Shown: positions 8,353 through 16,413 of the stretch, one piece after another | Numbering within the stretch: the stretch's first letter is position 1 | Layout: each line of letters opens with the position of its first letter | Assembly: GCA_005405945.1 (NCBI GenBank) | Contig: BJHW01000001.1 | Location: 7,006,001-7,070,000, forward strand | Direction of reading: 5' to 3' | Source: Streptomyces violaceusniger | GTDB lineage: Bacteria; Actinomycetota; Actinomycetes; Streptomycetales; Streptomycetaceae | Length of the DNA stretch: 64,000 bases | Program-made: the position numbers and the translations under genes | The notes under the pieces: model-generated | What the model was told of the DNA's origin: nothing | Seen by the model: only the letters and a program-made list of their open reading frames with translations | Databases searched by the model: none

Positions 8353-8681
8353 CGGGGGCTCCGCTCCTCCGTCGCGCCGACCGTGCTCAGTTCCTCGGTG
8401 CCGATCCGTGACTCCAGGGCGTGGAGCCGCGTCCGTAGTTCCGCGTTCTCCTGGGCGAGGGCGTCCCGCGCGGCGCGCGACGAGAGCGCGGGATCGGTTT
8501 CCCACCAGTCGATCCCGGCCTTGCGGGCGGTGTCCACGGAGGAGATGAACAACCGCAGCCGGATGGTGAGCAGTTCGATGTCCAGCAGGTCGATCTTGAT
8601 GTCCCCGGCGATCACGATGCCCTTGTCCAGGACCCGCTCCAGGATCTCGGCGAGGTCGGAGGGGTGCCGCTCGGCGGTCAC
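8349..8681 (-). CDS. gvpJ: Gas vesicle protein GvpJ
   Basis: This 110-residue GvpA-family protein reads LAEILERVLDKGIVIAGDIK, then DLLDIELLTIRLRLFISSVD and WWETDPALSS, the standard Streptomyces GvpJ core and tail. It is a minor shell protein thought to help start or shape the vesicle. An additional helical segment of about 30 residues lies at the C-terminus. It follows gvpG by 24 bases; the gvpY and gvpZ genes often found between gvpG and gvpJ in Streptomyces are absent. Confidence 0.88.
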   Translation of the reverse strand: MTAERHPSDLAEILERVLDKGIVIAGDIKIDLLDIELLTIRLRLFISSVDTARKAGIDWWETDPALSSRAARDALAQENAELRTRLHALESRIGTEELSTVGATEERSPR

Positions 8682-8705
8682 GGACGGGGGTGGACCAGAT
8701 CGCGT

Positions 8706-8969
8706 TCAGCCATGGCGCCGCACCCTCACCCTTCCTCCCGGGCCGCCCGAGGGCTCCAGCAGATCCAGCAGCCGGTCCTCCTCCCGGTCGAACTCCTCCG
8801 GGCCGATCGCGCCCGACTCCAGGGCCTCGTTCAGCGCGGCGAGCCGGGCGCGCAGCACCGACGGATGGCACAGCTCCTCCTCCGCCATGTCCCTCACGCG
8901 CTCCGCGACCCACACCACCCCGCGCACCGGCGCCAGCGGGAAGAGGACGACCTGGCTCAGCACGCCCAT
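8706..8969 (-). CDS. gvpG: Gas vesicle protein GvpG
   Basis: This 87-residue protein starts VLSQVVLFPLAPVRGVVWVAE and continues with LNEALESGAIGPEEFDREEDRLLDLL, the typical GvpG pattern of a hydrophobic N-terminal helix followed by a charged helix. It is an accessory assembly factor that interacts with GvpF/L proteins. Its ATG at 8969 begins one base after the gvpF stop, so translation is coupled. Confidence 0.88.
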   Translation of the reverse strand: MGVLSQVVLFPLAPVRGVVWVAERVRDMAEEELCHPSVLRARLAALNEALESGAIGPEEFDREEDRLLDLLEPSGGPGGRVRVRRHG

Positions 8970-8970
8970 C

Positions 8971-9705
8971 TCAGGACCGGCCTTCCGTGAAGCTGTAGCA
9001 GGGCAGCGGGCCGGTGAGCCGCAGTTCGGCCCGGTCGCGGTGGGCGGCCGCGAGGCGTTCCACGGCGCCCTCGAACCGCCGCCGCTCGCGACGGTCCAGC
9101 AGGAACGAGGCGTTGAGCACGTACCCCTCGACCTCCGGGCCGTGCGCCGTGGCGTCCGCCACGTCCGAGAGCTCCGCGAGCACCGTGGCCGCGGCGGCCG
9201 CCGCCCTGCGCTTCAGCCCGTGTGCCACGGCCTCGCCGAGCCGCACGCTCGCCTCGTACCCCGGGGCCCGTCGCGCGGCGGTGCGCAACCGGCTCACCTC
9301 GGGGTCCTCCCGTACCAGCGAGCCCAGGTCGGCCTCGGTGGGCAGCGCCTTGAGGTTCATCTCGACCCGCCCGTCGACGCGTTCCAGGGCGGCCAGGCAG
9401 TCGTTCTGTGTGCACAGCAACTGCCGCCGCACCGACTCCTCGTCGGGGGCGACCATCCCGAAGCGCATCGGCAGCACCGGCCCGTCCCGCCCCAGCGCCA
9501 GGGCGAGGTCCTGATGGGCGAGGAGGTCCCGGCGCTTGGCGCGCAGCCGGGCCGGAGCGTCGCTGATCACCGCGGCCAGCGCTCCGGCCCGGAGGGTACG
9601 GACCGGGGCGGGCCGCTCGCCCACTCCGGTGCGGCCGGGCGGCACCGTGTGGGAGGCGCGGACGACGCCGTAGACGTACACCTTCCGGGGTGCGGGTGCG
9701 GTCAT
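8971..9705 (-). CDS. gvpF: Gas vesicle protein GvpF
   Basis: This 244-residue GvpF/L-family protein is intact. It begins KVYVYGVVRASHT, includes GPVLPMRFGMVAPDEESVR, a long helical region, and the paired diagnostic motifs GYVLNASFLLDR and LTGPLPCYSFTEG. GvpF is thought to prevent premature aggregation of GvpA and assist shell assembly. It starts three bases after gvpA ends. Being intact, it is a useful comparison for the frameshifted gvpL. Confidence 0.92.
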   Translation of the reverse strand: MTAPAPRKVYVYGVVRASHTVPPGRTGVGERPAPVRTLRAGALAAVISDAPARLRAKRRDLLAHQDLALALGRDGPVLPMRFGMVAPDEESVRRQLLCTQNDCLAALERVDGRVEMNLKALPTEADLGSLVREDPEVSRLRTAARRAPGYEASVRLGEAVAHGLKRRAAAAAATVLAELSDVADATAHGPEVEGYVLNASFLLDRRERRRFEGAVERLAAAHRDRAELRLTGPLPCYSFTEGRS

Positions 9706-9708
9706 GGC

Positions 9709-10200
9709 TCAGTCCTCCTCGGAAGGCTCGGAAGGCCCGGAAGCGGAACGGCGGCGGGTGGGGGCGGTGCGCCGCCGGGGGCGGCTCGCCCGCTCCTCCC
9801 GCTCCCCTTCTTCCTCCTCCTCGTCGGCCCCGACGGCCCGCTTGACCTTCTCGCCCACGCCCGCCACCGCCTTCTTGGCCTTCTTCTTGCCGAGGCCCGT
9901 GGCCATCCGCCCGGCGGGGCTCCCGCCGCCGCCCGCCACCCCGCCCAGCAGTTCCGGAACGGTCTTGCTGCGGTCGAATTCGAGGTCCACGCGGTTGCAG
10001 GCCTCGGCGAAGCGGAGGTACGTGTCCACGCTGGCGACCACGATCCGGGCGTCGATCTTCAGGATCTCGATGCCGACGAGGGAGACCCGGATGAAGACGT
10101 CGATCACCATGCCCCGGTCGAGGATGAGTTCCAGGCAGTCGTAGAGGGTGCCGGTCCGCTGGATGCAGACGACCTCTTCGGTGTAAGTGCCAGCGGGCAT
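9709..10200 (-). CDS. gvpA: Gas vesicle major structural protein GvpA
   Basis: Major shell protein. Residues about 17-75 are the canonical GvpA fold: LYDCLELILDRGMVIDVF, the strand motif RVSLVGIEILKIDARIVVAS, and VDTYLRFAEACNR. As in other Streptomyces GvpA proteins, a long tail of about 90 residues follows, here rich in Lys/Ala, then a run of Glu, then Arg/Ser; such tails are absent from cyanobacterial GvpA. Total 163 residues. It lies 26 bases after gvpO, in the position usual for Streptomyces. Confidence 0.92.
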   Translation of the reverse strand: MPAGTYTEEVVCIQRTGTLYDCLELILDRGMVIDVFIRVSLVGIEILKIDARIVVASVDTYLRFAEACNRVDLEFDRSKTVPELLGGVAGGGGSPAGRMATGLGKKKAKKAVAGVGEKVKRAVGADEEEEEGEREERASRPRRRTAPTRRRSASGPSEPSEED

Positions 10201-10226
10201 CGCGGGGCGTCCTTTCAGCAGCGGTC

Positions 10227-10544
10227 TTAAGCGTCGTCGGCCGCACCGCGCCGGTAGCGGCGGACCCTCCGGTATTCCTGGAGCTCGCCGCGCTCGTCGA
10301 TGCGCACCTCGTACGTGGCCAGCAGGCTGGTGGTGTCGGGGATCCGGGCGACCTCGAGGACGTCCACGCTGACGAGCCAGCCGTCCTCGTGGCGGGCCAC
10401 GCCGCTGACGCCCTCGGGCTCATGGACGATCAGTGAGGCGAGCTGTTCGCACGCGTGCCGGGCGGCCTCGGCCGGTTTGGGCGACCGGGGGCGGGGGCTC
10501 GTCCTGGTGGGCGACGGGCGCGGGTCTCGCTCTGCCATGTGCAT
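10227..10544 (-). CDS. gvpO: Gas vesicle protein GvpO
   Basis: First gene of the operon, about 105 residues. After a basic, Pro-rich N-terminus the GvpO domain begins (AARHACEQLASLIVHEPEGVSGV, then WLVSVDVLEVARIPDTTSLLATYEVRIDE) and ends RRYRRGAADDA. The start may be the ATG at 10544 or the one at 10538; no clear ribosome site separates them. GvpO is needed for vesicle formation or gvp expression in haloarchaea; its job in Streptomyces is not settled. Its promoter lies next to a 3 x 25-bp repeat at 10568-10642. Confidence 0.85.
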   Translation of the reverse strand: MHMAERDPRPSPTRTSPRPRSPKPAEAARHACEQLASLIVHEPEGVSGVARHEDGWLVSVDVLEVARIPDTTSLLATYEVRIDERGELQEYRRVRRYRRGAADDA

Positions 10545-10567
10545 CAGTGTGATCACAGGGCGGGTCC

Positions 10568-10642
10568 GGCCGCCTGTCGTGATGGGCCGGACGGCCGCCT
10601 GTGGTGACGGGCCGGACGGCCGCCTGTGGTGATGGGCCGGAC
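10568..10642. repeat. Three tandem 25-bp repeats upstream of gvpO
   Basis: Three head-to-tail copies (10568-10592, 10593-10617, 10618-10642) differ at only one or two bases. They lie 24 bases upstream of the gvpO start, where a promoter or regulator-binding region is expected. Confidence 0.85.
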
Positions 10643-10645
10643 GGC

Positions 10646-10669
10646 GCGTCACGCCGCGCGGCGTGACGC
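10646..10669. terminator. Hairpin between vapC and the gvp operon
   Basis: A perfect 10-bp stem (GCGTCACGCC with GGCGTGACGC) around a GCGC loop. It lies downstream of vapC and before gvpO, both read leftwards, so it probably ends the vapBC transcript. No T run follows. Confidence 0.55.
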
Positions 10670-10744
10670 CGTTGCGTTGCGCGGTAGGCGGTGACGCCCC
10701 CGGTCCCGGTGCGCCCACGGGGGAGCGCACCGGGGCCGACCGTC

Positions 10745-11179
10745 TCAGGCATGCAGGGGATTACGAGTGGTGAGCGCGGGAAACCGGCTGAAATCGCGGT
10801 CCGCTGACCACAGTTCGCGCACGCCATTGCTCATGCACAGGGCTGCGATACGACCGTCGTGCACCAGGGGGCCGCTGACTTTGCCGTCTTCCAGCGCCTG
10901 CCGCAGGGTTGGCCAGTAGGTGCCCGCCTCCGAGAGGAGGACCACCGAGGGTGAGGTGAGCCAGGTGTCGATCTGGGTGAGTGCCTGGGCGGTGGTGCTC
11001 GGTGGTTGGTAGATGCGTGGGTGCGTGGCGATCGAGAAGAACTCGTGCAGGCACGGCCATGGCAAGGCCCAGGGGGCTCGGCCCTCGGCCAGTCGTTTGA
11101 CCTGCGCCGCCGCTGCCGTGTGGAACGGGCTGTCGGACCGGTGGGCGTACACCAGGATGTTGGTGTCGACGGCGATCAC
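10745..11179 (-). CDS. VapC-like PIN domain toxin
   Basis: PIN-domain ribonuclease of a type II toxin-antitoxin pair, 144 residues. It starts IAVDTNILVYAHR with the first catalytic Asp, has LHEFFSI with a conserved Glu, and ends with VRELWSADRDFSRFP, holding the C-terminal acidic residues. The GTG at 11179 overlaps the stop of the antitoxin gene as GTGA, the usual coupling in vapBC pairs. The VapC-type subfamily is inferred from order and motifs; the RNA target is unknown. Confidence 0.85.
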   Translation of the reverse strand: MIAVDTNILVYAHRSDSPFHTAAAAQVKRLAEGRAPWALPWPCLHEFFSIATHPRIYQPPSTTAQALTQIDTWLTSPSVVLLSEAGTYWPTLRQALEDGKVSGPLVHDGRIAALCMSNGVRELWSADRDFSRFPALTTRNPLHA

Positions 11180-11421
11180 AGGCGGTCCCCGTACGCGAGT
11201 CCGCGCAGTTGCTCCCAACTCGCTCCTTGCGCCTCGGGCTGCAGGCCTTCGCCTCCCACGCTGGCGTCCTGGAGTGTGAATGAGTGACTGCGGTGGGCGT
11301 GCTGGGCCAGGACCGATCGCAGCCCTTCTTCGATCAGTGCCCTGAGTGTCGTTCCCTCCTCGCGTGCCGTCCGCCGAGCCTCGTCCAGCAGCGCGTCGGA
11401 GATCTCCACGGTTGTCTTCAT
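11176..11421 (-). CDS. VapB-like ribbon-helix-helix antitoxin
   Basis: About 81 residues. KTTVEISDALLDEARRTARE is a ribbon-helix-helix DNA-binding domain, followed by TTLRALIEEGLRSVL; the C-terminal half would bind and block the adjacent PIN toxin. The start could be the ATG at 11421 or the one at 11433 (adds four residues). The upstream stretch, 11422-11456, holds four TATGG boxes on the coding strand and the palindrome ATGG-TTAG-CCAT, a likely autoregulatory operator. Confidence 0.8.
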   Translation of the reverse strand: MKTTVEISDALLDEARRTAREEGTTLRALIEEGLRSVLAQHAHRSHSFTLQDASVGGEGLQPEAQGASWEQLRGLAYGDRL

Positions 11422-11456
11422 ATGGCTAACCATACCCATAGGCCCATACTGCCATA
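11422..11456 (-). promoter_or_regulatory. Probable VapB operator
   Basis: On the coding strand four TATGG pentamers occur within about 30 bases, followed by ATGG-TTAG-CCAT just before the antitoxin start. Repeated short boxes of this kind are typical for ribbon-helix-helix autorepressors. Confidence 0.4.
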
Positions 11457-11626
11457 CGGGTGACAGTGCGTGGTGGTGTGTGTGCGGACCGTGGCGCCTG
11501 GGGTTCGGAAGCCGATCGGGTGTACGACGCGGGTTGTCGGCGGGTGGCCGTACTCTGGAAGACCCCCGGCCCGTGAGGCGTGTCGGGCCGTTCGCGTTGT
11601 CCGCCTCCGGGATGGAATACCCCTTT

Positions 11627-14600
11627 ATGAGCCTCACCGGTCTGCTCGACGCCGTCGTAAGGGACCCCGCGCTCGCCGAGGCGGTGCGCGGCGCCGCCGA
11701 TGGCCATCGCCCCCACGTCGATCTGGTCGGCCCGCCCGCCGCCCGTCCGTTCGCCGTCGCCGCGCTGGCGCGCTCCGCGGGCCGTCCCGTGCTCGCGATG
11801 ACGGCCACCGGACGGGAAGCGGAGGACCTGGCGGCGGCGCTGCGCTCGCTGCTGCCGCCGGACGGGGTGGTGGAGTACCCGTCCTGGGAGACGCTGCCGC
11901 ACGAGCGGCTGTCGCCGAGGTCGGACACGGTCGGGCGGCGGCTGGCCGTGCTGCGGCGGCTGGCCCATCCGAGCCCGGACGACCCGGCGGCCGGTCCCGT
12001 CTCGGTCGTCGTCGCGCCCGTACGGTCCGTGCTCCAGCCGCAGGTCAAGGGGCTGGGGGACCTGGAGCCCGTGAGCCTGCGGGCCGGGCAGACCGCCGAT
12101 CTGGAGGAGGTCGTGGACGGGCTCGTGGCCGCCGCGTACTCCCGGGTGGAACTGGTCGAGAAGCGCGGCGAGTTCGCCGTGCGCGGCGGCATCCTGGACG
12201 TCTTCCCGCCGACCGAGGAGCATCCGCTCCGGATCGAGTTCTGGGGCGACGACATCGAGGAGATCCGCTACTTCAAGGTGGCCGACCAGCGGTCGCTGGA
12301 GGTCGCCGAGCACGGGCTGTGGGCCCCGCCCTGCCGGGAGCTGCTGCTGACCGACGAGGTGCGGGAGCGGGCCGCGGCCCTCGCCGAGGCCCATCCCGAG
12401 CTGGGCGAGCTGCTCGGCAAGATCGCCGAGGGGATCGCGGTCGAGGGCATGGAGTCCCTGGCGCCCGTCCTGGTGGACGACATGGAGCTGCTGCTGGACG
12501 TCCTCCCGGCGGGCAGCATGACGGTCGTCTGCGACCCGGAGCGGGTGCGCACCCGGGCGGCGGACCTGGTGGCCACCAGCCAGGAGTTCCTCCAGGCGTC
12601 CTGGGCGGCCACCGCCGGGGGAGGGGAAGCCCCGATCGACGTCGGCGCGGCCTCCCTGTGGAGCATCGCGGACGTCCGCGACCACGCCCGTGAGCTGGGC
12701 ATGATGTGGTGGTCGGTGAGCCCCTTCGCGGCCGACGAGGAGTTGGACGCCGACACCGTCAAGCTCGGCATGCACGCCACCGAGAGCTACCGCGGCGACA
12801 CCGCCCGGGCGCTGGCCGACACCAAGGGCTGGCTCGCCGACGGCTGGCGCACGGTCTATGTGACCGAGGGCCACGGCCCCGCCTCCCGCACAGTCGAGGT
12901 GCTCGGCGGCGAGGGGATCGCGGCCCGGCTGGACGGCGACCTCACCGAGATCAAGCCGTCCGTGGTGCATGTGGCCTGCGGCTCGATCGACTACGGCTTC
13001 ATCGACCCGGCCCTGAAGCTGGCCGTGCTGACCGAGACGGACCTGTCCGGGCAGAAGGCCGCGGGCAAGGACGGCGCGCGGATGCCCGCGCGCCGCCGTA
13101 AGACCATCGATCCGCTCACCCTCGAGGCGGGCGACTTCATCGTCCACGAGCAGCACGGCGTGGGCCGCTACATCGAGATGGTGCAGCGCACCGTCCAGGG
13201 CGCCACCCGCGAGTATCTGGTGGTCGAGTACGCCCCGGCCAAGCGCGGCCAGCCCGGCGACCGGCTCTTCGTCCCCACCGACCAGCTGGAGCAGGTCACC
13301 AAGTACGTGGGCGGCGAGGCGCCGACCCTGCACCGGCTCGGCGGGGCCGACTGGACCAAGACCAAGGCCCGCGCCAAGAAGGCCGTCAAGGAGATCGCCG
13401 CCGACCTGATCAAGCTCTACTCGGCCCGGATGGCGGCGCCCGGCCACGCCTTCGGCGCGGACACCCCCTGGCAGCGCGAGCTGGAGGACGCGTTCCCGTA
13501 CGCGGAGACCCCCGACCAGCTCACCACCATCGCCGAGGTCAAGGAGGACATGGAGAAGTCGGTTCCGATGGACCGGCTGATCTGCGGCGACGTCGGTTAC
13601 GGCAAGACCGAGATCGCGGTCCGCGCGGCCTTCAAGGCGGTCCAGGACGGCAAGCAGGTGGCGGTGCTGGTGCCCACCACCCTGCTGGTGCAGCAGCACT
13701 TCGGCACCTTCGGCGAGCGGTACGGCCAGTTCCCCGTCAACGTCAAGGCGCTCTCCCGCTTCCAGACCGACACCGAGGCCAAGGCGGTGCTGGAGGGGCT
13801 GCGGGACGGCTCGGTCGACATCGTCATCGGCACCCACCGGCTCTTCTCCTCCGAAACCAAGTTCAAGGACCTGGGCCTGGTCATCGTGGACGAGGAGCAG
13901 CGCTTCGGCGTCGAGCACAAGGAGCAGCTGAAGAAGCTCCGCGCCAATGTGGACGTGCTGACCATGTCCGCCACGCCCATCCCGCGCACCCTGGAGATGG
14001 CGGTCACCGGCATCCGCGAGATGTCCACGATCACCACCCCGCCGGAGGAGCGCCATCCGGTGCTGACCTTCGTCGGGCCGTACGAGCAGAAGCAGATCGG
14101 CGCGGCGATCCGGCGCGAGCTGCTCCGCGAGGGCCAGGTCTTCTACATCCACAACCGGGTGGAGTCCATCGACCGGGCCGCCGCCCGGCTGCGCGAGATC
14201 GTCCCCGAGGCGCGGATCGCCACCGCCCACGGGCAGATGTCGGAGAGCGTGCTGGAGCAGGTCGTGGTCGACTTCTGGGAGAAGAAGTTCGACGTCCTGG
14301 TCTCCACGACCATCGTCGAGTCCGGTATCGACATCTCCAACGCCAACACCCTGATCGTCGAGCGCGGCGACAACTTCGGCCTCTCCCAGCTCCACCAGCT
14401 GCGCGGCCGGGTCGGGCGAGGGCGCGAGCGCGGCTACGCGTACTTCCTCTACCCGCCCGAGAAGCCGCTCACGGAGACCGCCCATGAGCGGCTGGCCACG
14501 ATCGCCCAGCACACCGAGATGGGCGCGGGCATGTATGTGGCGATGAAGGACCTGGAGATCCGCGGTGCGGGCAATCTGCTCGGCGGCGAGCAGTCCGGCC

Positions 14601-15163
14601 ATATCGCGGGCGTCGGCTTCGACCTCTACGTCCGGATGGTCGGCGAGGCCGTCGCCGACTACCGCGCCTCGATCGAGGCGGGCGAGGGCGAGCCCGCGGA
14701 GGCGCCGCTGGAGGTCAAGATCGAGCTTCCGGTCGACGCGCACGTCCCGCACGACTACGCCCCCGGCGAGCGGCTGCGCCTCCAGGCGTACCGGGCGATC
14801 GCCTCCGCCGGCAGCGAGGACGACATCCGCGCCGTCCGCGAGGAGCTCACCGACCGCTACGGCAAGCTCCCCGAGCCGGTGGAGAACCTCCTCCTGGTCG
14901 CCGGGCTGCGCCTGCTGGCCCGCGCCTGCGGCGTCACCGACATCACCCTCCAGGGCTCCAACATCCGCTTCTCCCCGGTGGAGCTCCGCGAATCCCAGGA
15001 GCTGCGCCTCAAGCGGCTCTACCAGCGCTCGATCATCAAGCCCGCCACCAAGCAGGTCCTGGTGCCCCGCCCCGCCACCGCCCGCATCGGCGGAAAGCCG
15101 CTGGTGGGGCGGGAGCTGCTGGCGTGGACCGGGGAGTTCCTGACGTCGATCCTGGGGTCGTGA
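11627..15163 (+). CDS. mfd: Transcription-repair coupling factor Mfd
   Basis: ATP-dependent translocase that displaces stalled RNA polymerase and recruits UvrA. The 1178 residues keep the full family order. A UvrB-like N-terminus (EYPSWETLPHERLSP) comes first, then the RNA-polymerase-interacting domain at about residue 495 (GDFIVHEQHGVGRY). The helicase follows, with Walker A ICGDVGYGKTEIA at about 650, the DEEQRFG box at about 753 and SATPIPRTLEMA after it. The RGRVGRGRERGYAY motif and a C-terminal TRCF domain complete it. The ATG at 11627 is preferred over upstream in-frame codons because homology to the family begins there. No frameshift. Neighbours are two toxin-antitoxin pairs, not repair genes. 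Confidence 0.96.
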   Translation: MSLTGLLDAVVRDPALAEAVRGAADGHRPHVDLVGPPAARPFAVAALARSAGRPVLAMTATGREAEDLAAALRSLLPPDGVVEYPSWETLPHERLSPRSDTVGRRLAVLRRLAHPSPDDPAAGPVSVVVAPVRSVLQPQVKGLGDLEPVSLRAGQTADLEEVVDGLVAAAYSRVELVEKRGEFAVRGGILDVFPPTEEHPLRIEFWGDDIEEIRYFKVADQRSLEVAEHGLWAPPCRELLLTDEVRERAAALAEAHPELGELLGKIAEGIAVEGMESLAPVLVDDMELLLDVLPAGSMTVVCDPERVRTRAADLVATSQEFLQASWAATAGGGEAPIDVGAASLWSIADVRDHARELGMMWWSVSPFAADEELDADTVKLGMHATESYRGDTARALADTKGWLADGWRTVYVTEGHGPASRTVEVLGGEGIAARLDGDLTEIKPSVVHVACGSIDYGFIDPALKLAVLTETDLSGQKAAGKDGARMPARRRKTIDPLTLEAGDFIVHEQHGVGRYIEMVQRTVQGATREYLVVEYAPAKRGQPGDRLFVPTDQLEQVTKYVGGEAPTLHRLGGADWTKTKARAKKAVKEIAADLIKLYSARMAAPGHAFGADTPWQRELEDAFPYAETPDQLTTIAEVKEDMEKSVPMDRLICGDVGYGKTEIAVRAAFKAVQDGKQVAVLVPTTLLVQQHFGTFGERYGQFPVNVKALSRFQTDTEAKAVLEGLRDGSVDIVIGTHRLFSSETKFKDLGLVIVDEEQRFGVEHKEQLKKLRANVDVLTMSATPIPRTLEMAVTGIREMSTITTPPEERHPVLTFVGPYEQKQIGAAIRRELLREGQVFYIHNRVESIDRAAARLREIVPEARIATAHGQMSESVLEQVVVDFWEKKFDVLVSTTIVESGIDISNANTLIVERGDNFGLSQLHQLRGRVGRGRERGYAYFLYPPEKPLTETAHERLATIAQHTEMGAGMYVAMKDLEIRGAGNLLGGEQSGHIAGVGFDLYVRMVGEAVADYRASIEAGEGEPAEAPLEVKIELPVDAHVPHDYAPGERLRLQAYRAIASAGSEDDIRAVREELTDRYGKLPEPVENLLLVAGLRLLARACGVTDITLQGSNIRFSPVELRESQELRLKRLYQRSIIKPATKQVLVPRPATARIGGKPLVGRELLAWTGEFLTSILGS

Positions 15164-15205
15164 GGGCGGTGCTGGTCCTGAACCGGCTTGCCTGCGGGGC
15201 CGCCG

Positions 15206-15226
15206 TGCATGGAAAATGCATGCATG
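15206..15226 (+). promoter_or_regulatory. Probable antitoxin operator
   Basis: TGCAT-N6-ATGCA followed at once by TGCATG, just upstream of and overlapping the antitoxin ATG at 15224. The short palindromic half-sites at the start codon fit autoregulation by the FitA/VapB-like protein. Confidence 0.45.
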
Positions 15227-15502
15227 GTGGCTCTGCAGATTCGGGATGTGCCGGACGAGGTGCGCGACATACTGGCCGAACGGGCGCGGCAGCTGGGCCA
15301 GTCCCTCCAGGGGTATCTGCTGGACCTGGTCAAGAACGAGGCCGAGCGGGCAGGCAACGTCGCGCTGTTGCAGCGGTTCGAGGGCCGATCGGACGGCACT
15401 GAGAGCTCCATGAGCGAGACCGTGCGCGACCTCGACGCCGACCGCGCGGCGCGTGCCGCCGGACTCGGCCTCTCACCGGGGGAGCCGGGGGCGACCCCGT
15501 GA
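15224..15502 (+). CDS. FitA/VapB-like antitoxin
   Basis: About 92 residues. ALQIRDVPDEVRDILAERA followed by GQSLQGYLLDLV is a ribbon-helix-helix antitoxin domain of the FitA type; the C-terminal part is acidic and probably wraps the toxin. The ATG at 15224 (ValAlaLeuGln follows) is chosen because homology begins there; ATG codons at 15188 and 15209 are possible but would pass through the operator-like palindrome. The stop overlaps the toxin GTG as GTGA. Confidence 0.82.
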   Translation: MVALQIRDVPDEVRDILAERARQLGQSLQGYLLDLVKNEAERAGNVALLQRFEGRSDGTESSMSETVRDLDADRAARAAGLGLSPGEPGATP

Positions 15503-15894
15503 TCATTGTGGACGCGAGCGTCCTCACCGAAGCCCTCACCGGGGACGCCGCCGCCGGGAAGGCGGCCCGCGCTCGCCTCGCCCAGGACCCGCATTGGGCG
15601 GCGCCCGGCCATCTCGTCGTCGAGACCTTCCACGCGGTACGCGGTCGGCTCCTCGGAGGGAAGATCACCCAAGCCCGCGCCGAGGACGCCGTGGCCGGGC
15701 TGACCGGGGCATCGATCGAGACGATCGCCATCCGGCCGCTCCTGATGCGCATGTGGGAGCTGCGGGGGCAGGTCACGGGCTACGACGCGGCGTACATCGC
15801 GGCGGCGGAGGTGTACCGGGCTCCGCTGATCACCGGTGACGCCCGGCTGAGTCGCTGCACCATGGCGCGCTGCGTGATCGAAGTCCTCGGCTGA
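15499..15894 (+). CDS. VapC-like PIN domain toxin
   Basis: 131 residues: IIVDASVLTEALTGD opens the PIN domain with its first Asp, HLVVETFHAVRG carries the conserved Glu, and GYDAAYIAAAEVYRAPLITGDARL carries the last acidic residues. It is a ribonuclease toxin paired with the preceding antitoxin (GTGA overlap). It is unrelated in detail to the toxin at 10745, so the two pairs flanking mfd are probably separate acquisitions. Confidence 0.87.
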   Translation: MIIVDASVLTEALTGDAAAGKAARARLAQDPHWAAPGHLVVETFHAVRGRLLGGKITQARAEDAVAGLTGASIETIAIRPLLMRMWELRGQVTGYDAAYIAAAEVYRAPLITGDARLSRCTMARCVIEVLG

Positions 15895-15924
15895 TCGCTT
15901 GGGCAAGGCTGATCGCTTGGGCAA
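15889..15924 (+). repeat. 18-bp tandem duplication at the vapC stop
   Basis: Two exact 18-bp copies, 15889-15906 and 15907-15924; the first contains the vapC stop codon. It looks like a slippage duplication. Confidence 0.85.
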
Positions 15925-16413
15925 GGGGGACAGGGGCGGGCCGCGCGCGACACCCCCGTCGTCGCGCGGCGGCCGGCCCCGGTTCATGAGGCCCGGCGGG
16001 GTGGCCGGGTGCGATGCCGTGCGGGTGGGGGAAGGCGCACTCAGCCCTCGGCCCTCGGCGAGAGGCGGGGCTCGGCGCGACCCGTCGTGGCTCGTCGTGG
16101 CTCGTCCAGGACAATAGGCGGCCGCGGCCCCCGCGGCGAGGAACGATGTGCACAGTGAGGACGCCGGGCGGTTCCCCTTCGAACGGTGAGTGCTCTGGTG
16201 AACGGTGAGCACGGCGGCGAACGGTGAGCGCGCCGGAGAGCGCCCCCGGTCGGTGGCGGTCCCCGGGGGCGCCTCGGGGCGCGGGGTGCCCGGGCTCGGA
16301 GCGAGCCCAGGGCCTGCTCCGGCGCCGCGCCCGGCTCGAGGCGGTCCCGGCGGCGTCGCGGCTCTCGCGGGCGACCTCGGTCGCGGAGTGCCCGGGTCCG
16401 GAGGCGGCCGGGC
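15925..16413. other. Gene-free stretch with direct repeats
   Basis: No convincing coding frame is visible on either strand. The only structure seen is a GAACGGTGAG direct-repeat array (listed separately at 16181-16228) and GC-rich filler. It lies between the convergent vapC and the PucR-like regulator. Confidence 0.6.
16181..16228. repeat. Three GAACGGTGAG boxes at exact 19-bp spacing
   Basis: Boxes at 16181-16190, 16200-16209 and 16219-16228 are identical while the bases between them differ. Fixed phase with variable filler looks more like a multi-site protein-binding array than a simple tandem duplication. They lie beyond the 3' end of the PucR-like gene. Confidence 0.75.

Noticed and set aside
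15899..16117. Short plus-strand frame after vapC
   Set aside because: Begins inside an 18-bp duplication, has no ribosome site, and its composition is that of non-coding GC-rich DNA.
16181..16228. CRISPR-like array
   Set aside because: Repeats are only 10 bp with 9-bp spacers and no cas genes occur in the window.
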